Notes under the pieces: generated by a model
What the model was told of the DNA's origin: nothing
Databases searched by the model: none
What the model saw: only the letters and a program-made list of their open reading frames with translations
Shown here: positions 6,888 through 15,708 of the stretch, one piece after another
Layout of the letters: each line of letters starts with the position of its first letter
Numbering within the stretch: position 1 is the first letter of the stretch
Source of the DNA: an uncultured Lachnospiraceae bacterium
Lineage (GTDB): Bacteria; Bacillota; Clostridia; Lachnospirales; Lachnospiraceae
Assembly (NCBI GenBank): GCA_910586275.1
Contig: CAJUIM010000014.1
Location: 1 to 40,818, forward strand
Direction: 5' to 3'
Length of the DNA: 40,818 nt
Translations under genes and position numbers: made by a program

Positions 6888-8840
6888 TTAATACGGCAAT
6901 ACATTTCTCTTCAGTCCGGAATAAGCCAATAGAATATAGACCGCATAAATAAACAGAAAAACTCCCAATGCCGCTCCGGCAATGGCAAAAGGATGACGGA
7001 TTCCTACCATAATGCCGGGTTCCGTAGCACGGGCCATTCTTATGATGCATGGCAGGCCAATCAGTATGGGAGGCACTGCGGGCATTGCATAATAGATGGC
7101 AAACTGCCTGCGCAGCACTTCTTCCATCTCCCGCCGATCCATGCCCAATTTCCGAAGCAGGCTGAACTGACACCGATAGCGGTCCGTCTCACTAAGCTGC
7201 TGGACAGTCAATATCGTGGCGGCCGCCATAGTCAGCACCAGTGCCAGATAATACAACGGAAACACGGTCAGCACCGTGGAATATGCAAGTTCCTTTTCTA
7301 CCTGTGCCTTGGCATATAATGAAATGAAATTCCCGTCCAGCCACCAAATATCACTGGTCATATCTTCCATGGCACGGTACTGCGCCTCGCTGATCGGTTC
7401 TTTTGTCATGGCAGCATAGATCTTATGGCTGACAGGACAAGTCTGCACTGCATCATCCGGCACCACCAGCACAAATCCATAGCCGTTGCTCTGCCCGTCA
7501 GACTGTAAGAACGGTTCCGTATAAACCCCTCCCGGCATAAGTTCCCGCCCTCCCACGGCAATTGGCTGATTCCACTTACGAGCCACGTCCGCCACATAGG
7601 TCTGGCAATGAATCAGGTACTCCCCTTCCCCGGACGTGACCGCCGGATATCCCAACATTTCCCGGAGAGCATCATAATCGCTGCGCCGCATCAGGATATC
7701 ATAATCATAGTAACGGTAATATTCCATATTAGCCCTAATTTCTTCTGTAAATTCGTCCGTCTCGCGCTGATAAACCGCATATTCCAGAAAATTTTCCACC
7801 GGGATATTGTCCCCGATATATTCCAGAATACGGTTTATCCACACCGTCTCTTCCTCATTCATCTCCTCCCCGAACCCAAGGAACAAATCAAAGCAGCCGG
7901 TTTCCGCCGCCCTGCCAGCCAAAATGGCCCTAATCACCATCCCTGCCCCTTCCGATATAAACGTAGCGGTAAAAAGCAAGGCTATCGTTGCCATAGCTAT
8001 CCCCATCGTTGCCAATTTTGCAGTAAGAGTACGGAAAATCATCAATGCGGACCCGCGGTATTTCCGAGCAGGATATCTGTCAAAATAAGCGGGGACACCG
8101 GACGCAAAACTCAGGAAAAAGCCGAAAAGGAAGAGGATAATGCATCCAGCCCCTATGATCCCGAATATCATTCCCCCTCCTATCAGAAGAAATGTCCCCA
8201 CCGCCCCCAACACAAAAGAACAGGCAAAAATATTCCGCCGTTTCCTGCTTGTGCGGATGACCGTCTCTTCATTGAGCCGTTCATAATAGACAAGGTCATA
8301 AATCTTCATGACACTCAGCCGTCTCCTGCTTCTCCACTGCGCAAACAGATAAATCAGCATAAAATAAAGAAGCGTCAGCCCTAATGCCCGCACGGAAAAG
8401 GCAAATGAAAAAGAATAGCCCACCCCGAACAAGGCAAGAATAACTGCCCGAAACGCCTGAAAAAGAAAGTTACCCAACACAAGCCCCAATGTAAGGGCAC
8501 ATCCTCCCACCACCATATTTTCCAGAAAAAAGAGCCTTGCCACCTGCCTGTTCTCCAGCCCGGACAGAATATAGATCCCGAACTCCCGGCTGCGCCTTAC
8601 CAACATAAAATTATTCATATATGAAACCAGCCATCCCATTATGCCGATTACCACTATGCTGGCCAGCACAATAACTACCGGCAGCATTTCAAGCGTTTCG
8701 GAGAGAGTCTTTATCTCTTCCGAAAAAACCAGCCCGTTACAGGCATAAATCAAAGCCGTCACCGTCACTACCGTAACAAAATATACCAGATAATCTCTGG
8801 CCTGCCTTCTTGCATTCCTAAGGGAAAGTTTAAAATACAT
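6888..8840 (-). CDS. Bce-type ABC transporter permease (FtsX-like)
   Basis: 650 residues, typical for BceB-like permeases. The N-terminus MYFKLSLRNARRQARDYLVYF is characteristic of the family. About ten transmembrane helices are present, arranged as four before and several after a large extracellular domain of roughly 200 residues (from about AGRAAETGCFDLFLGF to PISEAQYRAMEDM), the feature that separates BceB from ordinary FtsX proteins. Such permeases bind peptide antibiotics or their lipid-II complexes and signal to the partner kinase. The start at 8840 has GGAGGTGATATCAGCG in front; the gene overlaps the ATPase stop by 11 bases, so translation is probably coupled. Together with the next three genes it forms a complete antimicrobial-peptide sensing and resistance module. 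Substrate unknown. Confidence 0.92.
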   Translation of the reverse strand: MYFKLSLRNARRQARDYLVYFVTVVTVTALIYACNGLVFSEEIKTLSETLEMLPVVIVLASIVVIGIMGWLVSYMNNFMLVRRSREFGIYILSGLENRQVARLFFLENMVVGGCALTLGLVLGNFLFQAFRAVILALFGVGYSFSFAFSVRALGLTLLYFMLIYLFAQWRSRRRLSVMKIYDLVYYERLNEETVIRTSRKRRNIFACSFVLGAVGTFLLIGGGMIFGIIGAGCIILFLFGFFLSFASGVPAYFDRYPARKYRGSALMIFRTLTAKLATMGIAMATIALLFTATFISEGAGMVIRAILAGRAAETGCFDLFLGFGEEMNEEETVWINRILEYIGDNIPVENFLEYAVYQRETDEFTEEIRANMEYYRYYDYDILMRRSDYDALREMLGYPAVTSGEGEYLIHCQTYVADVARKWNQPIAVGGRELMPGGVYTEPFLQSDGQSNGYGFVLVVPDDAVQTCPVSHKIYAAMTKEPISEAQYRAMEDMTSDIWWLDGNFISLYAKAQVEKELAYSTVLTVFPLYYLALVLTMAAATILTVQQLSETDRYRCQFSLLRKLGMDRREMEEVLRRQFAIYYAMPAVPPILIGLPCIIRMARATEPGIMVGIRHPFAIAGAALGVFLFIYAVYILLAYSGLKRNVLPY

Positions 8841-9588
8841 CGCTGATATCACCTCCCAGCAAAGCCAGCACATCCAATATTTCATGATAAAATACATGCC
8901 TGCTCCGTTCCCCCCGAAGCAGTTCATTGAACAGCCTCCCGTCTTTCAGAAACAGCACACGCCCCGCATAGCTGGCACTGTATGCATCATGTGTCACCAT
9001 CAGGATGGTGGATTTCATTTCTTGGTTCATCCGCACCATAATCTCCAACAGATTTTTCGAGGCTTTCGAATCCAATGCCCCGGTGGGTTCATCGGCCAAT
9101 AGCAGCGACTGCCCTGCCACCATGGCTCTGGCGCAGGCTGCCCTCTGCTTCTGCCCTCCCGAAATCTGATAGGGAAATTTAGCCAAAATATCTTCAATGC
9201 CCAATCTCTGCGCCGCTTCCTCCACCCGATGCTTCACCTCCCCGGAGTCCACATGGTTTAACACCAATGCCAGCCCGATATTTTCCTCCACAGTCAATGT
9301 ATCCAGCAAATTAAAGTCCTGAAACACAAACCCCAGCCTCTCCCGCCGGAACCGTGCCAGTCCGCTGGCCGGCAGTTCCGCAATATTTTCACCGTCCAAC
9401 AGGATATCCCCCGCACTTACCGTATCAATGGTAGAAATGCAATTAAGCAATGTGGTCTTCCCACTGCCGGAGGCTCCCATCATGGCAATGAACTCTCCGT
9501 CTGCCACATCAAAACTGACACGGTCCAATGCTTTCGTCACATTATTCGTGCTACCATAATATTTTTCGATATTTCTTACCTGCAGCAT
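8830..9588 (-). CDS. Bce-type ABC transporter ATP-binding protein
   Basis: 252 residues, a single nucleotide-binding domain. Walker A is GASGSGKTT, the signature is ISGGQKQRAACARAM, Walker B is LLLADEPTGALDS, and the switch His is in MVTHDAYSA. This is the MacB/BceA pattern. The start MLQVRNIEKYYG at 9588 is set by GGGAGGGAGAT; the frame remains open upstream without such a site. It is the first gene of the ATPase-permease pair, has its own upstream control region with a BceR-type box, and is expected to energise the neighbouring permease. The kinase and regulator genes lie immediately upstream on the same strand. Confidence 0.94.
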   Translation of the reverse strand: MLQVRNIEKYYGSTNNVTKALDRVSFDVADGEFIAMMGASGSGKTTLLNCISTIDTVSAGDILLDGENIAELPASGLARFRRERLGFVFQDFNLLDTLTVEENIGLALVLNHVDSGEVKHRVEEAAQRLGIEDILAKFPYQISGGQKQRAACARAMVAGQSLLLADEPTGALDSKASKNLLEIMVRMNQEMKSTILMVTHDAYSASYAGRVLFLKDGRLFNELLRGERSRHVFYHEILDVLALLGGDISDVF

Positions 9589-9650
9589 ATCTCCCTCCCA
9601 GTATGATTGTTTCATAAAAATAAATCGGAAACGGCAAATCAGCTTGTCGT

Positions 9651-9721
9651 TTCCTATAGAATATACCATAAGCATCCACTATTGTATTGCATTCCTATCG
9701 TTTTCGGTTACATTTTTGTAA
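9651..9721 (-). promoter_or_regulatory. BceR-type operator and probable promoter of the ABC transporter genes
   Basis: TTACATTTTTGTAA (9708-9721) is a perfect inverted repeat that fits the published BceR-family consensus TNACA-N4-TGTAA. On the minus strand it lies about 50 bases upstream of a likely -10 box (TATATT, about 9657-9662) and 120 bases upstream of the ATPase start. This fits activation by the response regulator encoded next door. Confidence 0.8.
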
Positions 9722-9751
9722 GATTAGAGGCTTCCCAAAGCTGTCTGCCAG

Positions 9752-10804
9752 TTACTCTTCCCCTTCTGCCTCCATAGATTCCGCAGACTCCTGCGAAAAC
9801 TCTCCATACCCGCTCCGGGCAGGAAAAGTCAGCACTGCCGTTGTCCCTTTCCCCGCCTCCGATGTAATCCCAAGTTCTATTTCCAGACAGTCCGCCAGCC
9901 TACGGCAAAGATAAAGCCCCATTCCCGTGGCCCCTCCCCTTGCACGTCCGTTGCTCCCCGTGAATCCTCTGTCAAATACGCGAGGCAGTTCATGGGACGG
10001 AATGCCGATTCCGTTGTCATGCACCGTCAGCCGCACCTGTTTTCCAAGCTGTCTGGCCGATATTGTAAGAACCGGCTCCACAGCCCGGTAACGGACCGCA
10101 TTTTGAAGCAGCTGTCCCAACATAAAAGAAACCCATTTGCTGTCTGTATAGACTGTCTGTGACAGATTTTCCGTTTCCACCTTCATGCCGCTCTGCATCA
10201 GCAAAACCCGGTGACCGTTCAGTGCCTGTGCCACGATTTCCGCCAAATCAGCCCGAGACGCAAGGAAATCTTTCTCCGGGCTTTCCAGTCTGGCATAAAA
10301 CAAGGCCCTCTCCACATGAGCCTCTATCTGTGCCAATTCCTGCGCAAGCTTCCCCCGTATGTCCGGGGCTGCTTTACGGCAGATCAGCCCCGCCGCCGTA
10401 ATAGGCGCTTTCATTTCATGTACCCAGCTTTCCACATATTCCCGGTACTCTCTCTGCGCTGCACGGGCATCGGAAACTTCCCCAATCATAGCCCTCCCCG
10501 CCCTTGCGGACAATTCCGCCAGCCTACGCTCATAAATCCCCCTTGCTTTTGGAATACATTCGGCAAACAGATATTTTTTATCCAAGCCTTCCATAATCGC
10601 TTCCAATTCCTCCAGCCTGGCACGCTGCCGGATAAAGTCATATCCCTGCATGCCCGCCCAGCAAAAACCTAAGAACAACAGCAAAAGCAGTATAATCCCG
10701 TCCTCCGTCCCTGTCAGCCGCAGGAAAACCGCCGCCGTCAATGTGAAAACCGTCTGAAAGATAAGCCTTCCAAGACGGTCCGATAAAAATTCCCTGATAG
10801 TCAT
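9752..10804 (-). CDS. Sensor histidine kinase, BceS-like (intramembrane-sensing)
   Basis: 350 residues. Two transmembrane helices lie within the first 50 residues with only a few residues between them (RLTGTEDG), so there is no extracellular sensor domain, the hallmark of intramembrane-sensing kinases that rely on a partner transporter. The phosphoacceptor motif is SWVHEMKAPI with His129. The ATPase domain shows LLQNAVRYR (N box), DNGIGI (G1) and GMGLYL (G2). The ATG overlaps the stop of the response regulator as ATGA, so the two are translationally coupled. Position next to a BceAB pair makes control by that transporter very likely. Confidence 0.94.
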   Translation of the reverse strand: MTIREFLSDRLGRLIFQTVFTLTAAVFLRLTGTEDGIILLLLLFLGFCWAGMQGYDFIRQRARLEELEAIMEGLDKKYLFAECIPKARGIYERRLAELSARAGRAMIGEVSDARAAQREYREYVESWVHEMKAPITAAGLICRKAAPDIRGKLAQELAQIEAHVERALFYARLESPEKDFLASRADLAEIVAQALNGHRVLLMQSGMKVETENLSQTVYTDSKWVSFMLGQLLQNAVRYRAVEPVLTISARQLGKQVRLTVHDNGIGIPSHELPRVFDRGFTGSNGRARGGATGMGLYLCRRLADCLEIELGITSEAGKGTTAVLTFPARSGYGEFSQESAESMEAEGEE

Positions 10805-11466
10805 AACTGATACCCCATTCCTCTGCGTGTCTTTATCAGTTCCGGCAAGCCCAACTCTGCCAGCTTTCCCCTAAGTCTGGTCACATTCACACTGAGCGTA
10901 TTATCATCAATATATATCTTACTGTCCCATAATACCTCTATCAAATCCGCCCGTGAGACAATCTCCCCCGCATGTTCCATTAGGCAGGCCAGTATCCGCA
11001 ATTCATTTCTCGTCAATGCCGCCGTCCCGGCCGCCGAAGAAACAGTGCCCTTCGCCAAATTAAGGCGCAGTCCCCCGGCCACCACCATATCCGGCTCTGA
11101 TGCCCCCGCTTTTCTGCGCAGCACGGATTTAATCCGCGCCAAGAGCACAGGGACGCTGTACGGCTTTGTTATATAGTCATCCCCGCCCAGACTCAGCGCA
11201 CGCACCTCATCCAGTCCCGAATCCCGGCCGGTGACAAAAATAACAGGCACATCCATAGTTTTCTGCAGATCTGCACACACGGAAAACCCGTCCCTTCCGG
11301 GGATGCCAATATCCAGCAAAATAAGATCCGGGCGTTCCTGCTCTGCCAACCTGCGGATATCCGTGAAATCCATAACAGGCAAGGGACAATATCCTTCATT
11401 TTTCAATAAAAGCGCCAGTTCTTCACGCGTAGAGCAGTCGTCTTCAATTATCATAATCTGCTTCAT
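10801..11466 (-). CDS. Response regulator, OmpR/BceR-like
   Basis: 221 residues. Receiver domain with acidic pocket IIEDD near the N-terminus, phosphoacceptor Asp52 in LLLDIGIPG, and the conserved Lys in DDYITKPYS. The C-terminal winged helix (TRNELRILACLMEHAG, LIEVLWDS, DDNTLSVNVTRLRGKL) is OmpR-like. The start has AAGGGGCTATGTGAT upstream. It heads the kinase gene and is expected to bind the inverted repeat at 9708-9721. Upstream (11467-11558) the 9-mer ACGGTAAGG occurs twice on the minus strand, meaning unknown. Confidence 0.95.
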   Translation of the reverse strand: MKQIMIIEDDCSTREELALLLKNEGYCPLPVMDFTDIRRLAEQERPDLILLDIGIPGRDGFSVCADLQKTMDVPVIFVTGRDSGLDEVRALSLGGDDYITKPYSVPVLLARIKSVLRRKAGASEPDMVVAGGLRLNLAKGTVSSAAGTAALTRNELRILACLMEHAGEIVSRADLIEVLWDSKIYIDDNTLSVNVTRLRGKLAELGLPELIKTRRGMGYQL

Positions 11467-11558
11467 ATCACATAGCCCCTTCCCCTTGTCCTCACCCTGC
11501 GGCAGTCCGGCTACCTTACCGTTACGGCATCACTCAGCATCCTTACCGTAGCATATGC

Positions 11559-12161
11559 CTATTCTACCCCCAATTCCTTCAAAGCAGCTGCCGCACTGTC
11601 CTTATCCGTAAAATGTATCGTCTTTATCCCAAACTCCGCCGCGGCGGCAAGGTTGCTTTCCAAATCGTCCAAAAAGACACATTCCTGCGGCACAAGGTGG
11701 TAACGTTCCAGCAGGCGCCTGTAAATCTCCGGTTCCGGTTTAATGGTCTTTTCCTGATAAGACAGTATCCCTCCGTCCACATAGTCCAGAAATCCCAGCA
11801 CATCTTTACAGTCATGATGCGCCCGATGGGCAAAATTGGACAGCACCAACACCTGATAGCCTTTCTGCTTCAGTTCCTTCACCCACGGTATGGCATAATC
11901 ATACTTTACCAGCATGCCGTCAATATTTCCCAGAGACTCCCTAAGTTCTTTTTCTATCCCGGGATCATTCCGCACAAATTCATCCAATACCTCATCATCC
12001 GTCAGCATCCCCCTGTCATACTCCGACCATGCTTTGCTCTCCACGGTAGCCTTTGCAATCCTTGCAAGCACCTCCTTGGAATAACCGAATTTTCGGAAAT
12101 ATGCTTTCCATTCAAATCCGGCAAGCACATTGCCGATATCAAAAATAATTGTCTTAATCAT
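11559..12161 (-). CDS. HAD superfamily hydrolase (subfamily IA, YihX-like)
   Basis: 200 residues. Motif I is IIFDIGNVLAGF (the DxGNV variant of YihX/epoxide-hydrolase-like HADs), motif II is VLVLSNF, motif III is the Lys of KTIKPEPEIYRRL, and motif IV is CVFLDDLESNL. The cap is a small helical insertion between motifs I and II. Such enzymes are usually phosphatases for sugar phosphates or small phosphomonoesters; the substrate cannot be assigned. AAAGGATAAAGTGA precedes the ATG. It lies 89 bases downstream of the LysR gene and 92 bases upstream of the response regulator, all on the same strand, but there is no clear operon signal. Confidence 0.9.
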   Translation of the reverse strand: MIKTIIFDIGNVLAGFEWKAYFRKFGYSKEVLARIAKATVESKAWSEYDRGMLTDDEVLDEFVRNDPGIEKELRESLGNIDGMLVKYDYAIPWVKELKQKGYQVLVLSNFAHRAHHDCKDVLGFLDYVDGGILSYQEKTIKPEPEIYRRLLERYHLVPQECVFLDDLESNLAAAAEFGIKTIHFTDKDSAAAALKELGVE

Positions 12162-12250
12162 TCACTTTATCCTTTCTGCATTATATTCCAAACAGTCTCC
12201 AAAAACGGCTGCCAAATTCTGTCCGCTTCATTGGCCGCCCGCAGGAATCA

Positions 12251-13156
12251 TCATTCCGCAGCACTGTCCTCTCCTATAGAAATCAGTTCCAGCAATTTCC
12301 TCCCTGCCGCCGATAAAGGGTTTCTGCTGTCCGTCACCAAGCAGAATGTCCGCCGCGGTATAATTTTATTGAACCTTAGTTCAAACAATTTGCCGGATTC
12401 CAATGCCTCTGCCGCAAAGTCTTTCACCACGCATCCTACTCCAAGGTTGCGGAGGGCGAACTGCACAATCATGCCGCTGGTGGCCAGTTCAAACTCCGGA
12501 CGCATCTCCACACCGTTATTTATAAGGAAAGCATCCATATATCGCCTTGTGCTCGTATTCTTTTCCAAAGAAATCAAGGGCAGTTTCTCCAGTTCCTGCA
12601 AATCCAGCATCTTATTCTTATATGCCATGAATTTCAGCCCGGCCACAAAGACATCCTCAATCTCCCGTACTTTCACAGCCCGGATTCCTGCCGTCTCCTC
12701 AAAAGGCGTACTCACCACGCCAAAGTCAATCATCCCTGCCCGCAGTGACCGGATCGTCTCCGGAGTAGGTGCATTGGACACCGTAACCCGTATCTTCGGG
12801 TATTTCTCATGAAATTGTTCCAAATAAGGGAGCAGATAAAACCGCAGTGTCATGTCACTGGCACCGATATGCAATTCCCCAAGTTCCAAATCCAGCATCT
12901 GTGCCAGCTTTTTCTCCCCCTGTTCTATCTGCCCATAGCCTTCGGCCACATAAGAGAACAGCAATTCCCCTTCCGCCGTCAGCTTAACGCCTTTTGAGGC
13001 GCGCACGAACAGCTTCGTGCCCACCTCCCGTTCCAACAGCTTGATAGACTGGCTCACCGCCGGCTGAGATATGGAAAGCTGAGATGCAGCCGCCGTCAGG
13101 CTCCTGCATTTTGCCACATAATAAAAAACTTTATAATACTCTAAGTTACTTACCAT
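12251..13156 (-). CDS. LysR family transcriptional regulator
   Basis: 301 residues, the standard LTTR size. The N-terminal winged helix is classical: LEYYKVFYYVAKCRSLTAAA, then SQLSISQPAVSQSIKLLE. The rest is a periplasmic-binding-protein-like effector domain (LGELHIGASDMTLRFYLLPY starts it). The start is 13 bases after the purA stop; the ribosome binding site is weak, so it may be translated by coupling to purA. That co-transcription with adenylosuccinate synthase is unusual, because LTTRs are often divergent from their targets. Effector and targets unknown. Confidence 0.93.
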   Translation of the reverse strand: MVSNLEYYKVFYYVAKCRSLTAAASQLSISQPAVSQSIKLLEREVGTKLFVRASKGVKLTAEGELLFSYVAEGYGQIEQGEKKLAQMLDLELGELHIGASDMTLRFYLLPYLEQFHEKYPKIRVTVSNAPTPETIRSLRAGMIDFGVVSTPFEETAGIRAVKVREIEDVFVAGLKFMAYKNKMLDLQELEKLPLISLEKNTSTRRYMDAFLINNGVEMRPEFELATSGMIVQFALRNLGVGCVVKDFAAEALESGKLFELRFNKIIPRRTFCLVTDSRNPLSAAGRKLLELISIGEDSAAE

Positions 13157-13169
13157 ACTTTGCGCAGCC

Positions 13170-14462
13170 TTATTTCTTCAAAGGGCTTTTCCGGTAAATA
13201 ATGTCGCTTCTGGAAGGCCCGTTGCTGATCATCGTTATCGGATAGCCAATCTGCCCCTCTATAAACTCCACATATTTCCGGCAGTTCTCCGGCAAATCTT
13301 CATAGTTCTTAATTCCCCTGATCTCGCTTTTCCATCCTGGAAGAGTTTTCAGTACCGGCTTTGCCTTTTCCAGCTTTGCCGTCACCGGGAAATCCGTCGT
13401 CACCTCTCCGTCAATTTCGTAACCGACACAGACAGGAATCTCCTCCAAATAGCCAAGCACATCCAGCACGGTAAACGCCACATCCGTAGCCCCCTGCAGC
13501 CTGCACCCGTATTTGGATGCCACACAGTCAAACCATCCCATGCGCCGCGGCCTTCCCGTGGTTGCCCCATATTCTCCGCCGTCGCCGCCGCGCCTCCTAA
13601 GTTCCTCCGCTTCTTCGCCGAAAATCTCCGACACAAATGCCCCGGCTCCCACTGCCGAAGAATAGGCCTTACATACCGTATAAATTTCTTTTATCTCATA
13701 AGGCGGCAGCCCTGCCCCCACTGCACCGTAAGCCGCCAACGTAGAGGAAGAAGTCACCATGGGATAAATGCCGTGATCCGGATCCTTCAGAGTTCCCAGC
13801 TGCCCTTCCAGCAGAATGGTCTGATTCTCTTTCAATGCCTGCGCCAAATAAGCGGATACATCGCATACATACGGAGCTGCCATATCCCTATACCCATGCA
13901 GTTCTTCCAGCAATTCCTCCGCATCGATTAACGGCTTATGATATAAATGCTCCAAAAGCACATTTTTCGTTTCCACAACCCTTGCCACTTTTTCCCGCAG
14001 CCTCGCCTCTTCAAAAAGCTCACTGACCTGGAAACCGATTTTCGCATATTTATCCGAATAGAAAGGAGCTATGCCCGACTTAGTGGAACCAAAAGATTTT
14101 CCTCCCAAACGTTCCTCCTCATACTGGTCAAACAGAATATGATAAGGCATCACAATCTGTGCCCTGTCCGACACAAGCAGCTTCGGCATTGGCACATTCC
14201 GATCTGTCACTGACTGAATTTCCTGAAAAAGCAGCGGAATATTCAAAGCCACCCCATTTCCGATAATATTAACAGTATGGCCGTAAAACACGCCCGATGG
14301 CAAAGTATGCAGCGCAAACTTTCCATAATCGTTTACTATCGTATGCCCCGCATTGGCTCCGCCCTGAAAACGGATGATAATATCCGCTTTTTCGGCAAGC
14401 ATATCCGTAATCTTCCCTTTCCCTTCATCTCCCCAGTTCGCACCAACTACTGCTTTTACCAT
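13170..14462 (-). CDS. purA: Adenylosuccinate synthase
   Basis: 430 residues, matching the family. It makes adenylosuccinate from IMP, aspartate and GTP in AMP synthesis. The phosphate-binding loop GDEGKGKITD with catalytic Asp12, and GGANAGHT with His40, are both present, as are GTKGIAP-like SGIAPFYSDK and TTGRPRRMGWFD. The start at 14462 is chosen because CGGAGG lies 9 bases upstream; the in-frame ATG at 14483 has no such site. A candidate -10 box (TATAAT) for the minus strand lies near 14553-14558. The LysR gene follows 13 bases after the stop. Confidence 0.98.
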   Translation of the reverse strand: MVKAVVGANWGDEGKGKITDMLAEKADIIIRFQGGANAGHTIVNDYGKFALHTLPSGVFYGHTVNIIGNGVALNIPLLFQEIQSVTDRNVPMPKLLVSDRAQIVMPYHILFDQYEEERLGGKSFGSTKSGIAPFYSDKYAKIGFQVSELFEEARLREKVARVVETKNVLLEHLYHKPLIDAEELLEELHGYRDMAAPYVCDVSAYLAQALKENQTILLEGQLGTLKDPDHGIYPMVTSSSTLAAYGAVGAGLPPYEIKEIYTVCKAYSSAVGAGAFVSEIFGEEAEELRRRGGDGGEYGATTGRPRRMGWFDCVASKYGCRLQGATDVAFTVLDVLGYLEEIPVCVGYEIDGEVTTDFPVTAKLEKAKPVLKTLPGWKSEIRGIKNYEDLPENCRKYVEFIEGQIGYPITMISNGPSRSDIIYRKSPLKK

Positions 14463-14709
14463 GATATCATGCCTCCGTTTCATTATTCCTGCCCGGCCGC
14501 TCCAGAGCGTATTTGAAAGTTCATTCCTGCGGCTTATCCGATTCTTACTCTCTGATTATACAAAAGAAATTGACATAAGTAAAATCAATGTTTGTTATGC
14601 ATGACATAATGTATGCTTATATCATATGCGGCATCCGTAGTATTGCACCTTTTCTCAAACCATTTTTCCGGCATATCCGATATCCGTTTATTCTTAAACG
14701 ACAACAGCC
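14463..14709. promoter_or_regulatory. purA upstream region
   Basis: On the minus strand there is a TATAAT with a weak TTTACT -35 spaced by 17 bases in the stretch about 14553-14581. The palindrome TTATG-N5-CATAA lies at 14595-14609 just upstream and could be a regulator site. At 14503-14525 there is an H2-type end (AGAGCGTATTTGAAAGTTC). The small hairpin CGTTTA/TAAACG follows the stop of the binding-protein gene. No ORF is credible here. Confidence 0.55.
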
Positions 14710-15612
14710 TTAAAGCCCTTTCTTCTCCAAAAATTCCTTTGCCACCTCTTTATCTTCCCTCCCGTTAACCTCCACTTCATAGTTCATCTGCTGCATCTCT
14801 TCCTCGGAAATCATCCCGTTCAGCTTTTCCAATATCCCCTTCAGTTCCGGATATTTTTCCAATGCTTCTTTCCTGACCACGGTGCCTGCTTCAAAAGTTT
14901 CAAAGAATCCCCCGTCATCGGTCAGCAGCACCAACTGGTTGGCCGCCAGCTGCGCATCCGTAGTAAATGCATTGATCACATCCACTTCCTTATTTTTCAA
15001 AGCTTCATATTTTAATGCTATTTCCATCTGCATGGTATCCCCAAACTGCATCTGATAAGCCTCGCAAAGCCTTGGGTATCCCGTTTCCAATTCTATATAA
15101 TCCGGATTTCCCCCGAAGATAAGCTGCGGCGAAGCTGCCGCCAGATCCGAATAATCGGCCAATCCATATTCATCCGCCGTCTCCTGCCTTACTGCCAGCC
15201 CATAAGTATTGGAAAACCCATACAGCCCTGTCCAAGTAAGCCCCATGGCATCATATTCCGCCAGCAGCAGAGAATACAGCTTATCGTCGTCCTTTTCCAT
15301 CTCTTCTTTCTTCAGCACATTCAGCCACGCCGTCCTTGTATATTCCGGATATAAGTCAAATTCCCCCTTTACTAATGCCGGATGGATATTCGTAGTGCCT
15401 CCGCCTACTCCTTTCGTTATCTCCACCTCATAGTCCGTTTCCGATTCTATCATCTGCGCAATGATTTCCGTCAGGATATACTGCTCCGTCATAGGCTTAG
15501 AGGCAATCTTTATCGCTTCTTTTTTCCCGCATCCGCACAACCCTGCCGTCATACATCCCAATGCCAGCAAAACCATTCCCCGTTTCATAACCTTTCCGCT
15601 TATAAGTCCCAT
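14710..15612 (-). CDS. opuBC: Osmoprotectant (glycine betaine/choline-type) ABC transporter substrate-binding lipoprotein
   Basis: 300 residues. A lipoprotein signal is present: MKRGMVLLALGCMTAGLCGC with the probable lipidated Cys28. The mature part follows the OpuBC/OpuCC/OsmF pattern: IASKPMTEQYILTEIIAQMI, GVGGGTTNIHPALVKGEFD, LYPEYTRTAW, GLYGFSNTYGLAVRQE, and VDVINAFTTDAQL. It should sit on the outer face of the membrane and bind a quaternary ammonium solute. A second in-frame ATG at 15588 gives a tighter signal peptide; AAGGATAAG favours 15612. It is the last gene of a permease-ATPase-binding protein operon; the symbol is by family analogy. Confidence 0.9.
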   Translation of the reverse strand: MGLISGKVMKRGMVLLALGCMTAGLCGCGKKEAIKIASKPMTEQYILTEIIAQMIESETDYEVEITKGVGGGTTNIHPALVKGEFDLYPEYTRTAWLNVLKKEEMEKDDDKLYSLLLAEYDAMGLTWTGLYGFSNTYGLAVRQETADEYGLADYSDLAAASPQLIFGGNPDYIELETGYPRLCEAYQMQFGDTMQMEIALKYEALKNKEVDVINAFTTDAQLAANQLVLLTDDGGFFETFEAGTVVRKEALEKYPELKGILEKLNGMISEEEMQQMNYEVEVNGREDKEVAKEFLEKKGL

Positions 15613-15708
15613 CTTTCTCTTATCCTTTCCATGTATGCACTGTCTTTAAGTTTTCCCATGATCCGGCGGGACACGCCGCTCCGTCTGCAGCCGCCTTCCG
15701 GATGCCCG

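Noticed and set aside
11613..12812. Plus-strand open frame of 399 residues across the HAD and LysR genes
   Set aside because: It spans two genes with clear family motifs on the other strand and shows no recognisable domain.
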